NCBI RefSeq assembly: GCF_006346395.1
Contig: NZ_VDMS01000001.1
Location: 930,001-994,000 of the forward strand
Direction of reading: 5' to 3'
DNA from: Nocardioides plantarum
GTDB lineage: Bacteria > Actinomycetota > Actinomycetes > Propionibacteriales > Nocardioidaceae
Length of the DNA: 64,000 nt
The notes beneath the pieces are model-generated. The model was not told the origin of the DNA, searched no databases, and worked only from the letters and a program-made list of their open reading frames with translations. A program made the translations under genes and the position numbers. Shown in pieces: positions 27,256 to 36,481 of the stretch. Every line of letters begins with the position of its first letter. Positions within the stretch are counted from its first letter, which is position 1.

Positions 27256-29349
27256 TCAGGCGCGCGAGCGGTAGAGCAACCACAGGAAGTACGGCGCCCC
27301 GACGACCGCGACGACGAGCCCGGCCGGCAGCTCGGCCGGCACGATCGCCACGCGACCGACGGTGTCGGCGACGCTGAGCAGGACCATGCCGAGCAGCATC
27401 GCGACCGGCAGCACCCGCAGGTGCCGGCCGGCGACCAGGGCGCGCGCTGCGTGCGGCGCGACCAGCCCGACGAACGCCACGGTGCCGACGGCGGCCACGG
27501 CCGTCGCCGCGAGCAGCGCGGCCACGGCCAGCGCGACGATCCGCAGCCGCTCGAGCCGGATCCCCACCAGGCGCGGGGTCTCGTCGTCGAGGGCGAGCAG
27601 GTCGAGCTCGCGGTGCAGCAGGAGCGCCAGCGGCACGGTGACCACGAGCGCGACCGCCACCGGGACGACCTGGCCCCAGCTGCGCCCGTACGTCGACCCG
27701 GACAGCCAGGTGTAGAGCGCGGGGGTGTTGAAGGGGTCGCTGTAGACGAGCAGCAGCGCGCACAGGGCTCCGCCGAAGGCGGCCACCCCGATCCCGACGA
27801 GCACGAGGCGGTCGGGGTCGAGACCGCCGCGCCAGGTCACGGCGTAGACGAGGACCATCGCGACGATCGCGCCGACCGCGGCGGCCAGGGCGATCTGTGC
27901 ACTGCTCGGCGAGCCGACCGTGGTGACCACGATGACGGCGCCCGCAGCGGCTCCGCCGGTGACGCCGAGGATGCTGGGCTCGGCCAGCGGGTTGCGGCAG
28001 ACCGCCTGGGTCGTCGTACCGGCCAGGGCGAGGGCTGCCCCGGCGAGCAGCGCGGCGACCACCCGTGGGGCGCGCTCGTCGAGGCCGAGCCGGATCTTGG
28101 GCACGGCGTCGCCCTGCAGCCAGTTGGCGACGTCGCCGACCAGGAACCAGGAGTAGCCCGCCAGCAGGCCGACGACGGCGGCGGTCGCGGCCAGGACGAC
28201 GAGCACCGCGACCACGACGCCGAAGCGCAGGCGTCCGTGCAGCGCCCCCGGCCGGGCCGAGGCGGGACGTCGGGTCGGGCCGGCGTCGCGCGCCTGCCGG
28301 GCCAGGACGACGAGCGCGACGGCACCGACCATCGTGGTCGAGACCCCGGTCGGCACGCGCAGCGACTGCTCGGCGCCGAGCACCGCACGGACGACAGCAT
28401 CGGTCAGCAGGACCAGGACGGCGCCGACCAGGCCGGCCATCGGCAGCAGCACCAGGTGGCGCGAGACCGAGGGCACGACGCGGGCGGCGAGTCGCACCAG
28501 TGCGGGTGCGGCGAGTCCGACGAACCCGATGGGACCGGCCAGGTTGACCGCGCACGCGCACAGCAGCACGGCCAGGACGGTGCCGAGGACGCGCGTCGCC
28601 AGGACGGGTACGCCGAGACTCGAGGCGGCGTCGTCACCGAGGCCGAGCAGGTCGAGACGGCGGGCCAGGAGCAGCGTGGCGAGGACCGTGACCGCCACGA
28701 TCGGGCCCATCGACTCGACCCCGTCGAGGCCGGTCTGGGACAGCGTCCCGCGCCCCCAGGCGAACAGCCCGGTGGTCTCCTGGTCGAAGAGCAACAGCAT
28801 CGCGGTGCCCACGGCGTCCAGGGCCAGCGCCAGCGCCGAGCCGGCCAGGATGAGCCGGGTCGTCGAGGCCGACCCGCCGCCGGCGAGCAGCAGCACCAGC
28901 CCGGCTGCGAGCAGCGCGCCGCCGAAGGCGACGAACGTGTTGCCGACGAACGGCACCGAGATGCCGAACGCGGCGACGGTGGTCACCGCCGCGACCGCAC
29001 CCGCGTTGACCGCGAGCGTGTCGGGCGAGGCGAGCGCGTTGCGGGCCAGCGACTGGAACACCGCACCGGCCACCCCGAGGGCGACGCCGACGACGAGGCC
29101 GGCCAGCATCCGCGGCAGCCGCGAGTCGACCAGCACGTCGACCGTGCTGCCCGGGGCGCGGCCGAGGACCACGTCGAGCAGGTCGCCGGCCCCGACGGCC
29201 GTCGTCCCCTGGGTCAGGTGCCAGGACACGACCGCGACCAGCGCGACGACCACGGCCAGCAGTGCGCTCGCGGCCCCGAGCACGCCACGGACGCCGACGT
29301 CCTCGACGAGAGGCGAGTCGGCGTCCGGGCGGCGCAGCGTGTCGGTCAG
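27256..29349 (-). CDS. fused double FecCD-type iron-siderophore permease
   Basis: About 697 residues containing two complete FecCD permease units in one chain, as in FhuB. Each half has about 9-10 membrane helices. Unit 1 covers roughly residues 25-340 (with SRLPRMLAGLVVGVALGVAGAVFQ and GFVGLAAPALVR). Unit 2 covers roughly 365-690 (with ERAPRVVAALLAGAALALAG and AFVGLVAPHAAR). No ATG, GTG or TTG exists near the expected N-terminus. The natural start is a CTG at 29349 (would read MTDTLRRPDADSP); GTG at 29283 is the fallback. The gene begins 11 bases after the stop of the binding lipoprotein and closes the siderophore operon. Substrate: probably a ferric hydroxamate or related siderophore. Confidence 0.88.
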   Translation of the reverse strand: MTDTLRRPDADSPLVEDVGVRGVLGAASALLAVVVALVAVVSWHLTQGTTAVGAGDLLDVVLGRAPGSTVDVLVDSRLPRMLAGLVVGVALGVAGAVFQSLARNALASPDTLAVNAGAVAAVTTVAAFGISVPFVGNTFVAFGGALLAAGLVLLLAGGGSASTTRLILAGSALALALDAVGTAMLLLFDQETTGLFAWGRGTLSQTGLDGVESMGPIVAVTVLATLLLARRLDLLGLGDDAASSLGVPVLATRVLGTVLAVLLCACAVNLAGPIGFVGLAAPALVRLAARVVPSVSRHLVLLPMAGLVGAVLVLLTDAVVRAVLGAEQSLRVPTGVSTTMVGAVALVVLARQARDAGPTRRPASARPGALHGRLRFGVVVAVLVVLAATAAVVGLLAGYSWFLVGDVANWLQGDAVPKIRLGLDERAPRVVAALLAGAALALAGTTTQAVCRNPLAEPSILGVTGGAAAGAVIVVTTVGSPSSAQIALAAAVGAIVAMVLVYAVTWRGGLDPDRLVLVGIGVAAFGGALCALLLVYSDPFNTPALYTWLSGSTYGRSWGQVVPVAVALVVTVPLALLLHRELDLLALDDETPRLVGIRLERLRIVALAVAALLAATAVAAVGTVAFVGLVAPHAARALVAGRHLRVLPVAMLLGMVLLSVADTVGRVAIVPAELPAGLVVAVVGAPYFLWLLYRSRA

Positions 29350-29360
29350 GGCCGTGCCGC

Positions 29361-30337
29361 TCAGGTGAGGGCGTCGACGTACGCGTCGAGGATCTGCTCG
29401 CCCGAGCGGGGGCCGCCGAAGGTCCAGATGCCCGTCGGGAACGCGGTCACGCGGTCGTCGGTGACGAAGTCCGAGCGGGTCCACAGGCGGTTGGAGTCCA
29501 GGGCCTTGAGCCACTCGGTCGACTCGGTGCCGGTGTAGAACAGCTCGGCGTCCTTGATCGCGGTGAGGCCCTCGACGTCGGTCTGGCCCAGGCCGTAGGC
29601 CGGGTCGACCTTGCCGGTCCAGGCGTTCTCGAGCCCCAGCTCCTCGCCGAGCTCGCCCATGTAGGAGCCCTGCCCGAACGGGCGGATCGCCAGCGTCGAG
29701 CCGGTGACGTAGGCGTCGGCGTAGACGAACCGCTTGCTCTCGGGCTCGGCCTGCGCGACGGCGTCCTTGGCCTCGGCCAGGGAGGTGTCGAACTCCTCGA
29801 GCACCGCGGCGGCCTCGTCCTGCTTGCCCAGCGCCTGGGCGATCAGCTCGAAGGTCTTCTTCATCTGCCCGATCGGGTCCTTGGCGTCGGCGCCGGCGGT
29901 GACCAGGATCGGGATGTCGGTGTCCTTCAGCAGGTCGACGTCGCCGCCCTGCTCGACGATGATCAGGTCGGGGTCCTTGTCGAGCACGGCCTGCTTGTTG
30001 ATCGACCCGCGCATCCCGACGTCGAGGTCGTCGCCGTCCTCGAGCGGTACGGCGGTGTCCCAGGTGTTGTAGCCGGCGGGGTCGGCAGCGCCGACCGGGG
30101 TGACGCCCAGGGTCAGCACGTCCTCGACCTGCTGCCACTCGGTGACCACGACGTCCTGGGCCGGACCGGGCAGCTCGACCGTGCGACCGTCGGCGTCGGT
30201 CAGCGTGATCGGGCCACCGTTGGCCGCGGCCTCCGAGGTCTTCTCGGCCTCGCGCTCGGAGCTGCTGTCCTCGGTGGTGCCGCAGGCCGACAGGGCGAGC
30301 AGGGTGGCGGCGCCGACGGCGATGACGGTTCGTCTCA

Positions 30338-30338
<1 letters not shown>
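29361..30338 (-). CDS. iron-siderophore ABC transporter substrate-binding lipoprotein
   Basis: A 325-residue lipoprotein. Residues 1-19 (MRRTVIAVGAATLLALSAC) are a signal sequence with lipobox LSAC. The mature part is a FepB/FecB-type class III binding protein: ITLTDADGRTVELPGPAQDVVV at the start of lobe 1, a long central helix (IGQMKKTFELIAQALGKQDEAAAVLEEF), and PAYGLGQTDVEGLTAI in lobe 2. It would capture ferric siderophore outside the membrane and pass it to the fused permease. Its ATG overlaps the stop of the ATPase gene by one base (TGATG), with AAGGAA upstream. Iron control is expected from the box at 31209-31227. Confidence 0.93.
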
Positions 30339-31204
<866 letters not shown>

Positions 31205-31208
31205 GGGA

Positions 31209-31227
31209 GAAGGTTAGCCTGACCTAA
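31209..31227 (-). promoter_or_regulatory. IdeR/DtxR-type iron box
   Basis: Read on the operon strand the site is TTAGGTCAGGCTAACCTTC. It matches the actinobacterial IdeR/DmdR consensus TTAGGTTAGGCTAACCTAA at 16 of 19 positions, with the central AGGCTAACCT exact. It ends 4 bases before the GTG of the siderophore ATPase. Fe(II)-loaded IdeR bound here would block transcription of all three uptake genes. Being so near the start codon, it may overlap the transcription start. Confidence 0.88.
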
Positions 31228-31250
31228 CTCCCGCCGCCTCCCGGGTCCGG

Positions 31251-31673
31251 TCAGCGGATCTCGTGGTCGGGGTGGTCGTCGTCGTAGGCGCGGCGCGCCC
31301 GGGCGATCGCGGCCCGGTGGTCGAGCGACCAGTCGGCGAGCTGCTTGACCAGGTGCGTCAGGCTCGCGCCGGTCTCGGTGAGTCGGTAGTCGACCTGGGC
31401 CGGGACGGTCGGGTAGACCGTGCGCAGGACCAGTCCGTCGCGTTCGAGCCGGCGCACGGTCAAGGTCAGCATGCGCTGCGAGATGCCGTCGATCGCGCGC
31501 TGCAGCTCGCGGAATCGCCGAGGCCCCTGAGCGAGCTCGACGACGACGAGCACCGACCACGTGTCGCCGACCCGGTCCAGGACGTCGCGGATCCCGCAGT
31601 CGGGATGGTCCGGCTGACCGCACGGCTCGAGGTCGGCGGCCTCGGCGGTTACCTCCGTGTGCCTGACTGACAC
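31251..31673 (-). CDS. HxlR family transcriptional regulator
   Basis: A 140-residue MarR-like winged-helix regulator of the HxlR group. The N-terminal cysteine region CGQPDHPDCGIRDVLDRVGDTWSVLVV is typical, with RFRELQRAIDGISQRMLTLTVRRLERDGLV as the DNA-reading helices and YRLTETGASL in the wing. HxlR proteins often sense quinones, aldehydes or redox change through the cysteines. It is divergent from an NmrA-type quinone reductase gene across 87 bases, the usual pairing of HxlR/QorR regulators with their target. GTG 31673 is the start. Its 3' end lies 23 bases from the iron box region. Confidence 0.92.
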   Translation of the reverse strand: MSVRHTEVTAEAADLEPCGQPDHPDCGIRDVLDRVGDTWSVLVVVELAQGPRRFRELQRAIDGISQRMLTLTVRRLERDGLVLRTVYPTVPAQVDYRLTETGASLTHLVKQLADWSLDHRAAIARARRAYDDDHPDHEIR

Positions 31674-31720
31674 GACAGTGCCTCCTTGTGGGCCGGTCTC
31701 CCCCGGTCGAGGATCTCGAC

Positions 31721-31741
31721 GTAGTTACTGAAGAGAACCAC
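31721..31741. promoter_or_regulatory. candidate HxlR operator
   Basis: An AT-richer stretch in the 87-base divergent spacer reads GTAGTTACT, GAA, GAGAACCAC. The two nine-base arms match as an inverted repeat at only five positions, but the outer GT-GTT / AAC-AC pattern and the local AT content suggest an HxlR-type operator overlapping both promoters. The reading rests mainly on position. Confidence 0.35.
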
Positions 31742-31760
31742 GATAGGAGACACGACCGCG

Positions 31761-32567
31761 ATGATCATGGTGACCGGGGCCAACGGACAGCTCGCCTCCC
31801 TGACACTCCGTGCGCTGGCTGCAGCCGAGGTGCCCGCGACGGGCAGCAGTCGCGAGCCCGGCGACGGGCAGCGGCGCCTGGACTTCGACGACCCCGGCAG
31901 CCTCGACCTCAGGGGCACCTCGACCCTGGTCCTCGTCTCGGCGGGGTACGCCGAGGACGATCGGGTCGTCGCCCGCCACCGGGCCGTCCTGGACGCCGCG
32001 GTCCGCGACCGTGTCGGCCACGTGGTCTACACGAGCCTGACCACGGCCGGCGACCACCTCGGCTTCGCACTCGCCCACCGGTCCACCGAGCAGATGCTCA
32101 GGGCCAGCGGCCTCTCGTGGACGGTGCTGCGCAACGGGCTGTACGCCGAGCTCTTCGGTGCGCTGCTGACCTGGACCGGGGACGCGGTGGAGTCCGCGTT
32201 CGGCGACGGCCTCCTCGCGGCGGTGGCGCGCCCGGACCTGGCCGCCGCTGCCGCCCTCGTGGCCAGCGACCCCGCGGCGCACGACGGCAGGACGTACGAC
32301 CTCGTCGGGGAGCCGATCGCTGCCGCCGACGTGGCCGACCGGCTGGGCGTCGCGCACCGCACCGTGGCGCTGGGCGAGTACCGCGCCCGGCTCCTCGCCG
32401 ACGAGACCCTGCTGCCGTTCCAGCCGCCGATGCTGCTGTCGATCGCGTCCGCCGTCCGACACGGCTTCCTGGGCGGCACCACCACCGACCTCGCAGGCCT
32501 GCTCGGGCGACCACCCGCCGACCCGCTCACCGTCGCGGCGGACACCGCCGCGTCGATGCGCCCCTGA
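31761..32567 (+). CDS. NmrA-type NAD(P)-dependent oxidoreductase, quinone reductase 2-like
   Basis: A 268-residue Rossmann-fold protein of the atypical SDR/NmrA family. The dinucleotide loop is MVTGANGQLASLTLRAL at residues 3-19, LVLVSAGYAEDDRVVARHRAVLDAA carries the family 'HxxxIDAA' pattern, and WTVLRNGLYAELF lines the substrate site. Relatives such as E. coli QorB reduce quinones with NADPH. It is divergent from a HxlR regulator, as is usual for this enzyme. The ATG at 31761 is preceded by AGGAG at 11 bases; ATG 31767 is the alternative. Confidence 0.9.
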   Translation: MIMVTGANGQLASLTLRALAAAEVPATGSSREPGDGQRRLDFDDPGSLDLRGTSTLVLVSAGYAEDDRVVARHRAVLDAAVRDRVGHVVYTSLTTAGDHLGFALAHRSTEQMLRASGLSWTVLRNGLYAELFGALLTWTGDAVESAFGDGLLAAVARPDLAAAAALVASDPAAHDGRTYDLVGEPIAAADVADRLGVAHRTVALGEYRARLLADETLLPFQPPMLLSIASAVRHGFLGGTTTDLAGLLGRPPADPLTVAADTAASMRP

Positions 32568-32633
32568 CACGTCTGAGCCGTCGGGACAACCGTGCCACCA
32601 CCGCGAGGGGGCCACTCGACTCATCCAGGCCAC

Positions 32634-32770
32634 CCCACGTCGGCTGAGGTGCGAGGAGCCCCAGCGACGAGCCTCGAGGCCACCGCAACCGATCCGCTGG
32701 CTCCCCCCACTCCCACGTCGGTCGAGGTGCGAGGAGCGCTAGCGACGAGCCTCGAGACCACCGCAGCCGA
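32634..32770. repeat. two direct copies of a 59-bp intergenic repeat upstream of the HNH gene
   Basis: Copies at 32634-32692 and 32712-32770 start CCCACGTCGG and end CACCGCA-CCGA, and differ at about six of 59 positions. The core of copy 2, GAGGAGCGCTAGCGACGAGC, contains AGCGCT and GCTAGC half-palindromes and is flanked by TCGAG motifs like those of the repeats at 9656 and 25229. The whole spacer from 32568 to 32909 holds only these copies and the promoter of the HNH gene. Such repeats accompany 13E12-type HNH genes in Nocardioides-like genomes, in my recollection. Confidence 0.75.
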
Positions 32771-32909
32771 CAGTCCCCACCCGACCCGGGGCTGTGGAAA
32801 CAACCACGAGTCATCCACAGGAAGCGGACGCGGCCGGGTTGTCCACAACCCCCGTGGTTGAGCGGGAAACCCGTCCAGGACTGTCGGTGGTCGGTGCTGG
32901 AATACTCCT

Positions 32910-34145
32910 ATGGCCCAGCACACCGAGACCCCTGGATCGGGACACCCGATCGAGGCGTTCCTGTGCACGGTGTTGGACGAGCTGAAGGGTCTGGCCGACG
33001 TCCCGACCTGGTCGATGGACGAGAAGACCACCACCAGGGTCGTGGGTCTCGCTGCCCGGGTCGCAGCAGGTGTCGCCGAGCTCGAAGCCAGGTCGATCAG
33101 ACAGGCCGAGGTCCTGGACCTCCCCGGTGCCGCGCAGTGCCGCAACGTCGCCCGGTGGGTGCAACAGACCACCGGTGTCACCCGCCGCACCGCGAGGGCC
33201 AAGACCAGGCTCGCCGCAGGACTGTCCGATCTCGAACCCACCAGGACCGCGACCGCCCGCGGCGACATCCACGCCGAGCAGGCCCAAGCCATCGCCAACC
33301 ATGTCGCTCTGCTGGACGACGAGAAGGTTCCCGCCCACGACAAGGCCCGCGCCGAGACCTTCCTGCTCGCTGAGGCTGTCGGTGGCCATGACGCCGATGC
33401 CCTGGCGACGATGGGGCACGCGATCTGGGAACGCCTGGACCCCGAAGGCGCCGACGAACGCGAAGCCAAAGCGTTGGAAGCCCAGGAAGAACGCGCCCGC
33501 AGACGCACCCGACTCACCATGGGCGACGACGGTGACGGACTGACCCACGGCCGGTTCTCCATCCCCACCGCCGCGGCTGATGCGTTCCGCAAACAGCTCC
33601 ACGCCCTGGCCGCCCCCAAGCACGTCCGCGCCGAACACGGGGCGGGGTCCTACGACTGGACCAAGCCGTCGGCCGAACGCCTCGGCCAGGCGTTCACCGA
33701 GTGGATCGAGACCTACGACCCCGCCCAGCTCCCCAAGATCGGCGGCCTGACCGCCACCGTGATCGCCATCGGCGACTACGACCTCCTCCAGGGCAAGATG
33801 AAGGCCGCCCAGCTGGAGACCGGCACCAAGATCAGCCCCACCGAATACCTCCGCCTGGCCTGCGGCGCCGGGATCATCCCCGCCTGGATGAACGCATCCG
33901 GGGAAGTCCTCGCCCTGGGCCGCAAGCACAGGTTCCACACCCCCGCCCAACGCCTCGCCGCGATCGTCGAGCAACGCCACTGCCAACACCACAGTGGCTG
34001 CGACGTCCCCGGCTACCTGTGCCACGCCCACCACGACATCCCCTGGGCAGCAGGCGGAGGCACCGACCTACGCACCACCAGCCTGCTGTGCCCCCACCAC
34101 CACGCACGCGCCCACCAACCCGGCCACGACCCCACCCGCACCTGA
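32910..34145 (+). CDS. 13E12 repeat family protein: DUF222 with C-terminal HNH nuclease
   Basis: A 411-residue protein. The N-terminal 300 residues are an alpha-helical DUF222 domain (VVGLAARVAAGVAELEARSIRQAEVLDLPG..., later ARADTRL-like TRRTARAKTRLAAGLSDL). The C-terminus is an HNH nuclease: RKHRFHTPAQRLAAIVEQRHCQHHSGCDVP then CHAHHDIPWAAGGGTDL and LLCPHHHARAH, with the zinc cysteines and both catalytic histidines intact. The family is present in many copies in actinobacterial genomes and is thought to be a mobile or homing-like element; its target is unknown. ATG 32910 follows directly after a spacer filled with repeats. Codon use is slightly less GC-biased than its neighbours. Confidence 0.93.
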   Translation: MAQHTETPGSGHPIEAFLCTVLDELKGLADVPTWSMDEKTTTRVVGLAARVAAGVAELEARSIRQAEVLDLPGAAQCRNVARWVQQTTGVTRRTARAKTRLAAGLSDLEPTRTATARGDIHAEQAQAIANHVALLDDEKVPAHDKARAETFLLAEAVGGHDADALATMGHAIWERLDPEGADEREAKALEAQEERARRRTRLTMGDDGDGLTHGRFSIPTAAADAFRKQLHALAAPKHVRAEHGAGSYDWTKPSAERLGQAFTEWIETYDPAQLPKIGGLTATVIAIGDYDLLQGKMKAAQLETGTKISPTEYLRLACGAGIIPAWMNASGEVLALGRKHRFHTPAQRLAAIVEQRHCQHHSGCDVPGYLCHAHHDIPWAAGGGTDLRTTSLLCPHHHARAHQPGHDPTRT

Positions 34146-34262
34146 CACCACAGATACATCACGTCGTACGTCGGTCGCTCGAGCTCGCGGAGCGCCCGCC
34201 TCACCACGCCTGCCCCCGGCACACGTGGGACGGGTACGCCCCTGGGCCGACGAGATCGCCGG

Positions 34263-34577
34263 TCAGTGAGCGAGCTTGAGCCCTACGACGCAGCCGACGA
34301 GCCCGACCATGAGGAGCACCTTGACCGCGGTCACCGACTCGTCGCCCGTCGCCATTCCGAACGCCACCGCGAGAGTCGCGCCGATTCCGACCCACACGGC
34401 GTAGGCGGTGCCGACCGGGAGGGTCCGCATGGCGTAGGCGAGACCGCCCATGCTGAGAACGAGGCCGACACCGAACACCACGGACGGCACCAGGCGACTG
34501 AAGCCCTCGGACCTGCCGAGCGCGACGGCCCACACCGCTTCGAGAACACCGGAGACCACGAGAACCAGCCACGCCAT
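34263..34577 (-). CDS. gdx: SMR family guanidinium exporter (SugE/Gdx)
   Basis: A 104-residue four-helix small multidrug resistance protein. Residues 1-20 (MAWLVLVVSGVLEAVWAVAL) carry the proton/substrate-coupling Glu13 and the adjacent Trp16. GFSRLVPSVV and RTLPVGTAYAVWVGIGA are the pattern of the Gdx (SugE) subtype, which exports guanidinium, and not of EmrE-type drug exporters. The regulatory region confirms this: a guanidine-III riboswitch lies 16 bases upstream. Two identical chains insert in opposite orientation to form the exporter. A GAGGAG ribosome site precedes the ATG at 34577. Confidence 0.95.
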   Translation of the reverse strand: MAWLVLVVSGVLEAVWAVALGRSEGFSRLVPSVVFGVGLVLSMGGLAYAMRTLPVGTAYAVWVGIGATLAVAFGMATGDESVTAVKVLLMVGLVGCVVGLKLAH

Positions 34578-34592
34578 GACGAACTCCTCGAA

Positions 34593-34632
34593 GGCCGTCT
34601 TGTCGCGATCCGGGTACGGCTCCCTCGTCCGG
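34593..34632 (-). ncRNA. guanidine-III (ykkC-III) riboswitch
   Basis: On the gene strand the segment reads CCGGACGAGGGAGCCG, then TACCCGGATCGCGACAAG, then ACGGCC. It matches the Thermobifida fusca ykkC-III aptamer closely: stem CCGG-ACGAGG, then GCCGUACCCGG closing P1, and the pseudoknot strand ACAAGACGGC that pairs with GCCGU. Only the P2 loop and the spacer (AUCGCG here) differ. It ends 15 bases before the ATG of the SMR exporter and just before the ribosome site. Guanidine binding should stabilise the pseudoknot and free the ribosome site or prevent termination. Confidence 0.92.
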
Positions 34633-34798
34633 TGGAGCCCGTCTCGGCTCGGGGGTCACGGTAGCCCGGCGGCGGGTGACCTCCGAATCATCGGACGGCT
34701 TCCCCACGCCTCGCCCGGGATGTGTGCTTCGATGCCCCGGATCAGACGACCCCGTTCGAGCCGTTGCCCTCGTCGAGGGCACGCCGTGAGAGGCAGGC

Positions 34799-35320
34799 AT
34801 GGGCGACACCTCGACCCCCCGGACCACGGTGCGGATCACCACGTGCGACACCGACGAGACACTCGCAGCGGCCAGCGGCCTGTTCGAGCAGTACCGACAC
34901 CACTACGGCGAGCCGCCGGATGCCGACGGGCGCGCTCTCGGTTGGCTCACCGAGATGGTCCGGTCGAGCATGCTCACGGTCTACACGGCGTCGGTAGGCC
35001 CGGGATCGGACGCAGCCCCCGTCGGCCTGGCGACCGCCCACGCGACCCCCGCGTCGCTGGCGATAGGCCGGTTCTGGCAGCTGCGCGACCTCTACGTGCT
35101 GCCCGAGCTCCGTGGCCGGGGAGCGGCGTCCGCTCTGGTCACCGCCGTCCGGGACGCGGCCCTCGTCGCAGGCGCGACCCGACTGTCCCTCGTGACGGAG
35201 CCGGACAACCACGCGGCGCTCGGGCTCTACCGAGGACTCGGGTTCAGGCCGATCGAAGGCCTGACGTCGCTCAGCCTCGACCTCACTCCCGGCCACCACC
35301 ACCGCGCGGAACCCGACTGA
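34799..35320 (+). CDS. GNAT family N-acetyltransferase
   Basis: A 173-residue acetyltransferase. The acetyl-CoA pyrophosphate loop is LYVLPELRGRGAASALVTAV at about residues 97-116 (consensus Q/R-x-x-G-x-G/A), preceded by strand WQLRDLYV. The C-terminal motif B region is LVTEPDNHAALGLYRGLGFRPI. The acyl acceptor cannot be predicted. Its promoter region lies against the guanidine riboswitch of the divergent exporter gene, but there is no sign of a shared function. ATG 34799 is preceded by GAGAGGCAGG. Confidence 0.9.
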   Translation: MGDTSTPRTTVRITTCDTDETLAAASGLFEQYRHHYGEPPDADGRALGWLTEMVRSSMLTVYTASVGPGSDAAPVGLATAHATPASLAIGRFWQLRDLYVLPELRGRGAASALVTAVRDAALVAGATRLSLVTEPDNHAALGLYRGLGFRPIEGLTSLSLDLTPGHHHRAEPD

Positions 35321-35384
35321 GCCGCGTCGCGGTCGTCGCCCTCACGGACACCAGCCGACGCCGACCGCCCACGTACGGCGGCGA

Positions 35385-36215
35385 TCAGAGGGCGTTGATC
35401 CGGTCCGCGTCGTGCCACAGGGACGTCTGCCGGGTGACGCGGTGGCACTCGAGCCCGGGGTCGGCCAGCAGCGCGTCGGCAAGGCGGGCGTCACCGGCGA
35501 TCACGGTGCTGTCGTAGTCGACCTCGGTGTGCACGACCCAGGAGTGGTCCTGCGGCCACCAGTACGACGGCGACTGGACGGATCCGTGGTCCCTGGCCCA
35601 CTGCAGCCACCTGGGGCCGTCGGCCGCGGTCGACTCGCGGCCGAGCGTGGTCAGGCCGGTCGGGCCCCGAGCGGAGAGCGCCTGCTCCTCCAGGCCCAGC
35701 ACCTCGAGCTCGACCGACAGCTGGGGTACCTCCGCCACCGGCACAGCGGGGAACAGCCAGTAGCGCCGGTGCGGCCTCACGAACTGCGGAAAGCCGTGCC
35801 AGCTCTCGGGGACCGCGCCGGTGCCGTCCCACAAGGCGGCGTGGCAGGCCCCGGGGGTGCTGGTGTGCTGGGCGAGGTGCTGGGCGAGCCGGGCGAGGGT
35901 CGCGCGGTCCAGCGAGCCGGTGAGCGCCTGGTCGCTCGGCGACTCCGGGTCCTCGGGCCGGTGGGGCGAGTGGTCGCGACCACCGGTGATCGCGGTCCAC
36001 TGGGCCTCGGGGTGCATGACGGTGCCGTGGCGCTGCGCGACCTCGGCCCAGGACGCCGCCGCACCGTCTCCGGGCAGTCCCTGGTCCGGCCGGTGGAAGA
36101 GCCGCAGGTAGGTCTCGAACCCGCCCGGCACCAGCTCGCCGACCGTGCCGCCGAAGTGAGCCTCGTCCACGACGAGCCACCGGGCTGGCGTCAGGTCGAC
36201 ACTCGGGTGCAGCAC
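35385..36215 (-). CDS. uncharacterised 276-residue protein
   Basis: A soluble protein without signal peptide or membrane helix. It is rich in W, H and P: ARWLVVDEAHFGGTVGELVPGGFETYLRLFHRP near the N-terminus, then SWAEVAQRHGTVMHPEAQWTAI, and near the C-terminus SPSYWWPQDHSWVVHTEVDYDSTVIAG. The last part suggests a compact domain of the SUKH/SMI1 or 'knr4' style, but the match is weak and I do not assign a family. I have the impression that similar proteins occur singly in other actinobacteria. The GTG at 36215 is the only start that keeps the full conserved-looking N-terminus. No operon partner. Confidence 0.7.
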   Translation of the reverse strand: MLHPSVDLTPARWLVVDEAHFGGTVGELVPGGFETYLRLFHRPDQGLPGDGAAASWAEVAQRHGTVMHPEAQWTAITGGRDHSPHRPEDPESPSDQALTGSLDRATLARLAQHLAQHTSTPGACHAALWDGTGAVPESWHGFPQFVRPHRRYWLFPAVPVAEVPQLSVELEVLGLEEQALSARGPTGLTTLGRESTAADGPRWLQWARDHGSVQSPSYWWPQDHSWVVHTEVDYDSTVIAGDARLADALLADPGLECHRVTRQTSLWHDADRINAL

Positions 36216-36268
36216 CGGGCCAACCTAGTCGGGAGCAGGCCCGCACGGATCGCGACTATCGTCGTCCC

Positions 36269-36481
36269 GTGAGCCGACTCCACCTGAAGACCGAGGCCAG
36301 CCTGGGTCTTCTCGCTGCCGACCTCGTGGTCCTGTGGCTGGCGCTGCCCGCGGCGTACGACGACACCGCTCCCACCTGGCTGCGCACCACGCTCGGTGCC
36401 GTGGCGCTCCTGGCGCTGGCGCTCGCGCTGTGGTCGATCCTGATGATCGTCCGCGACCTCCGGGCCCGCGGCGCGCGCTAG
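36269..36481 (+). CDS. small membrane protein, 70 residues
   Basis: A short protein with two membrane helices: about residues 8-30 (ASLGLLAADLVVLWLALPAAY) and 40-62 (TTLGAVALLALALALWSILMIV), and a basic tail RDLRARGAR, which suggests both ends inside the cell. No family recognised. The GTG start at 36269 lies 53 bases from the divergent gene. Its stop overlaps the stop of the next, convergent gene by four bases. Confidence 0.65.
   Translation: MSRLHLKTEASLGLLAADLVVLWLALPAAYDDTAPTWLRTTLGAVALLALALALWSILMIVRDLRARGAR

Noticed and set aside
34146..34262. Possible terminator or small gene between the HNH and gdx genes
   Set aside because: No inverted repeat with a T run and no start codon with a ribosome site. 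It holds nothing that I can support.
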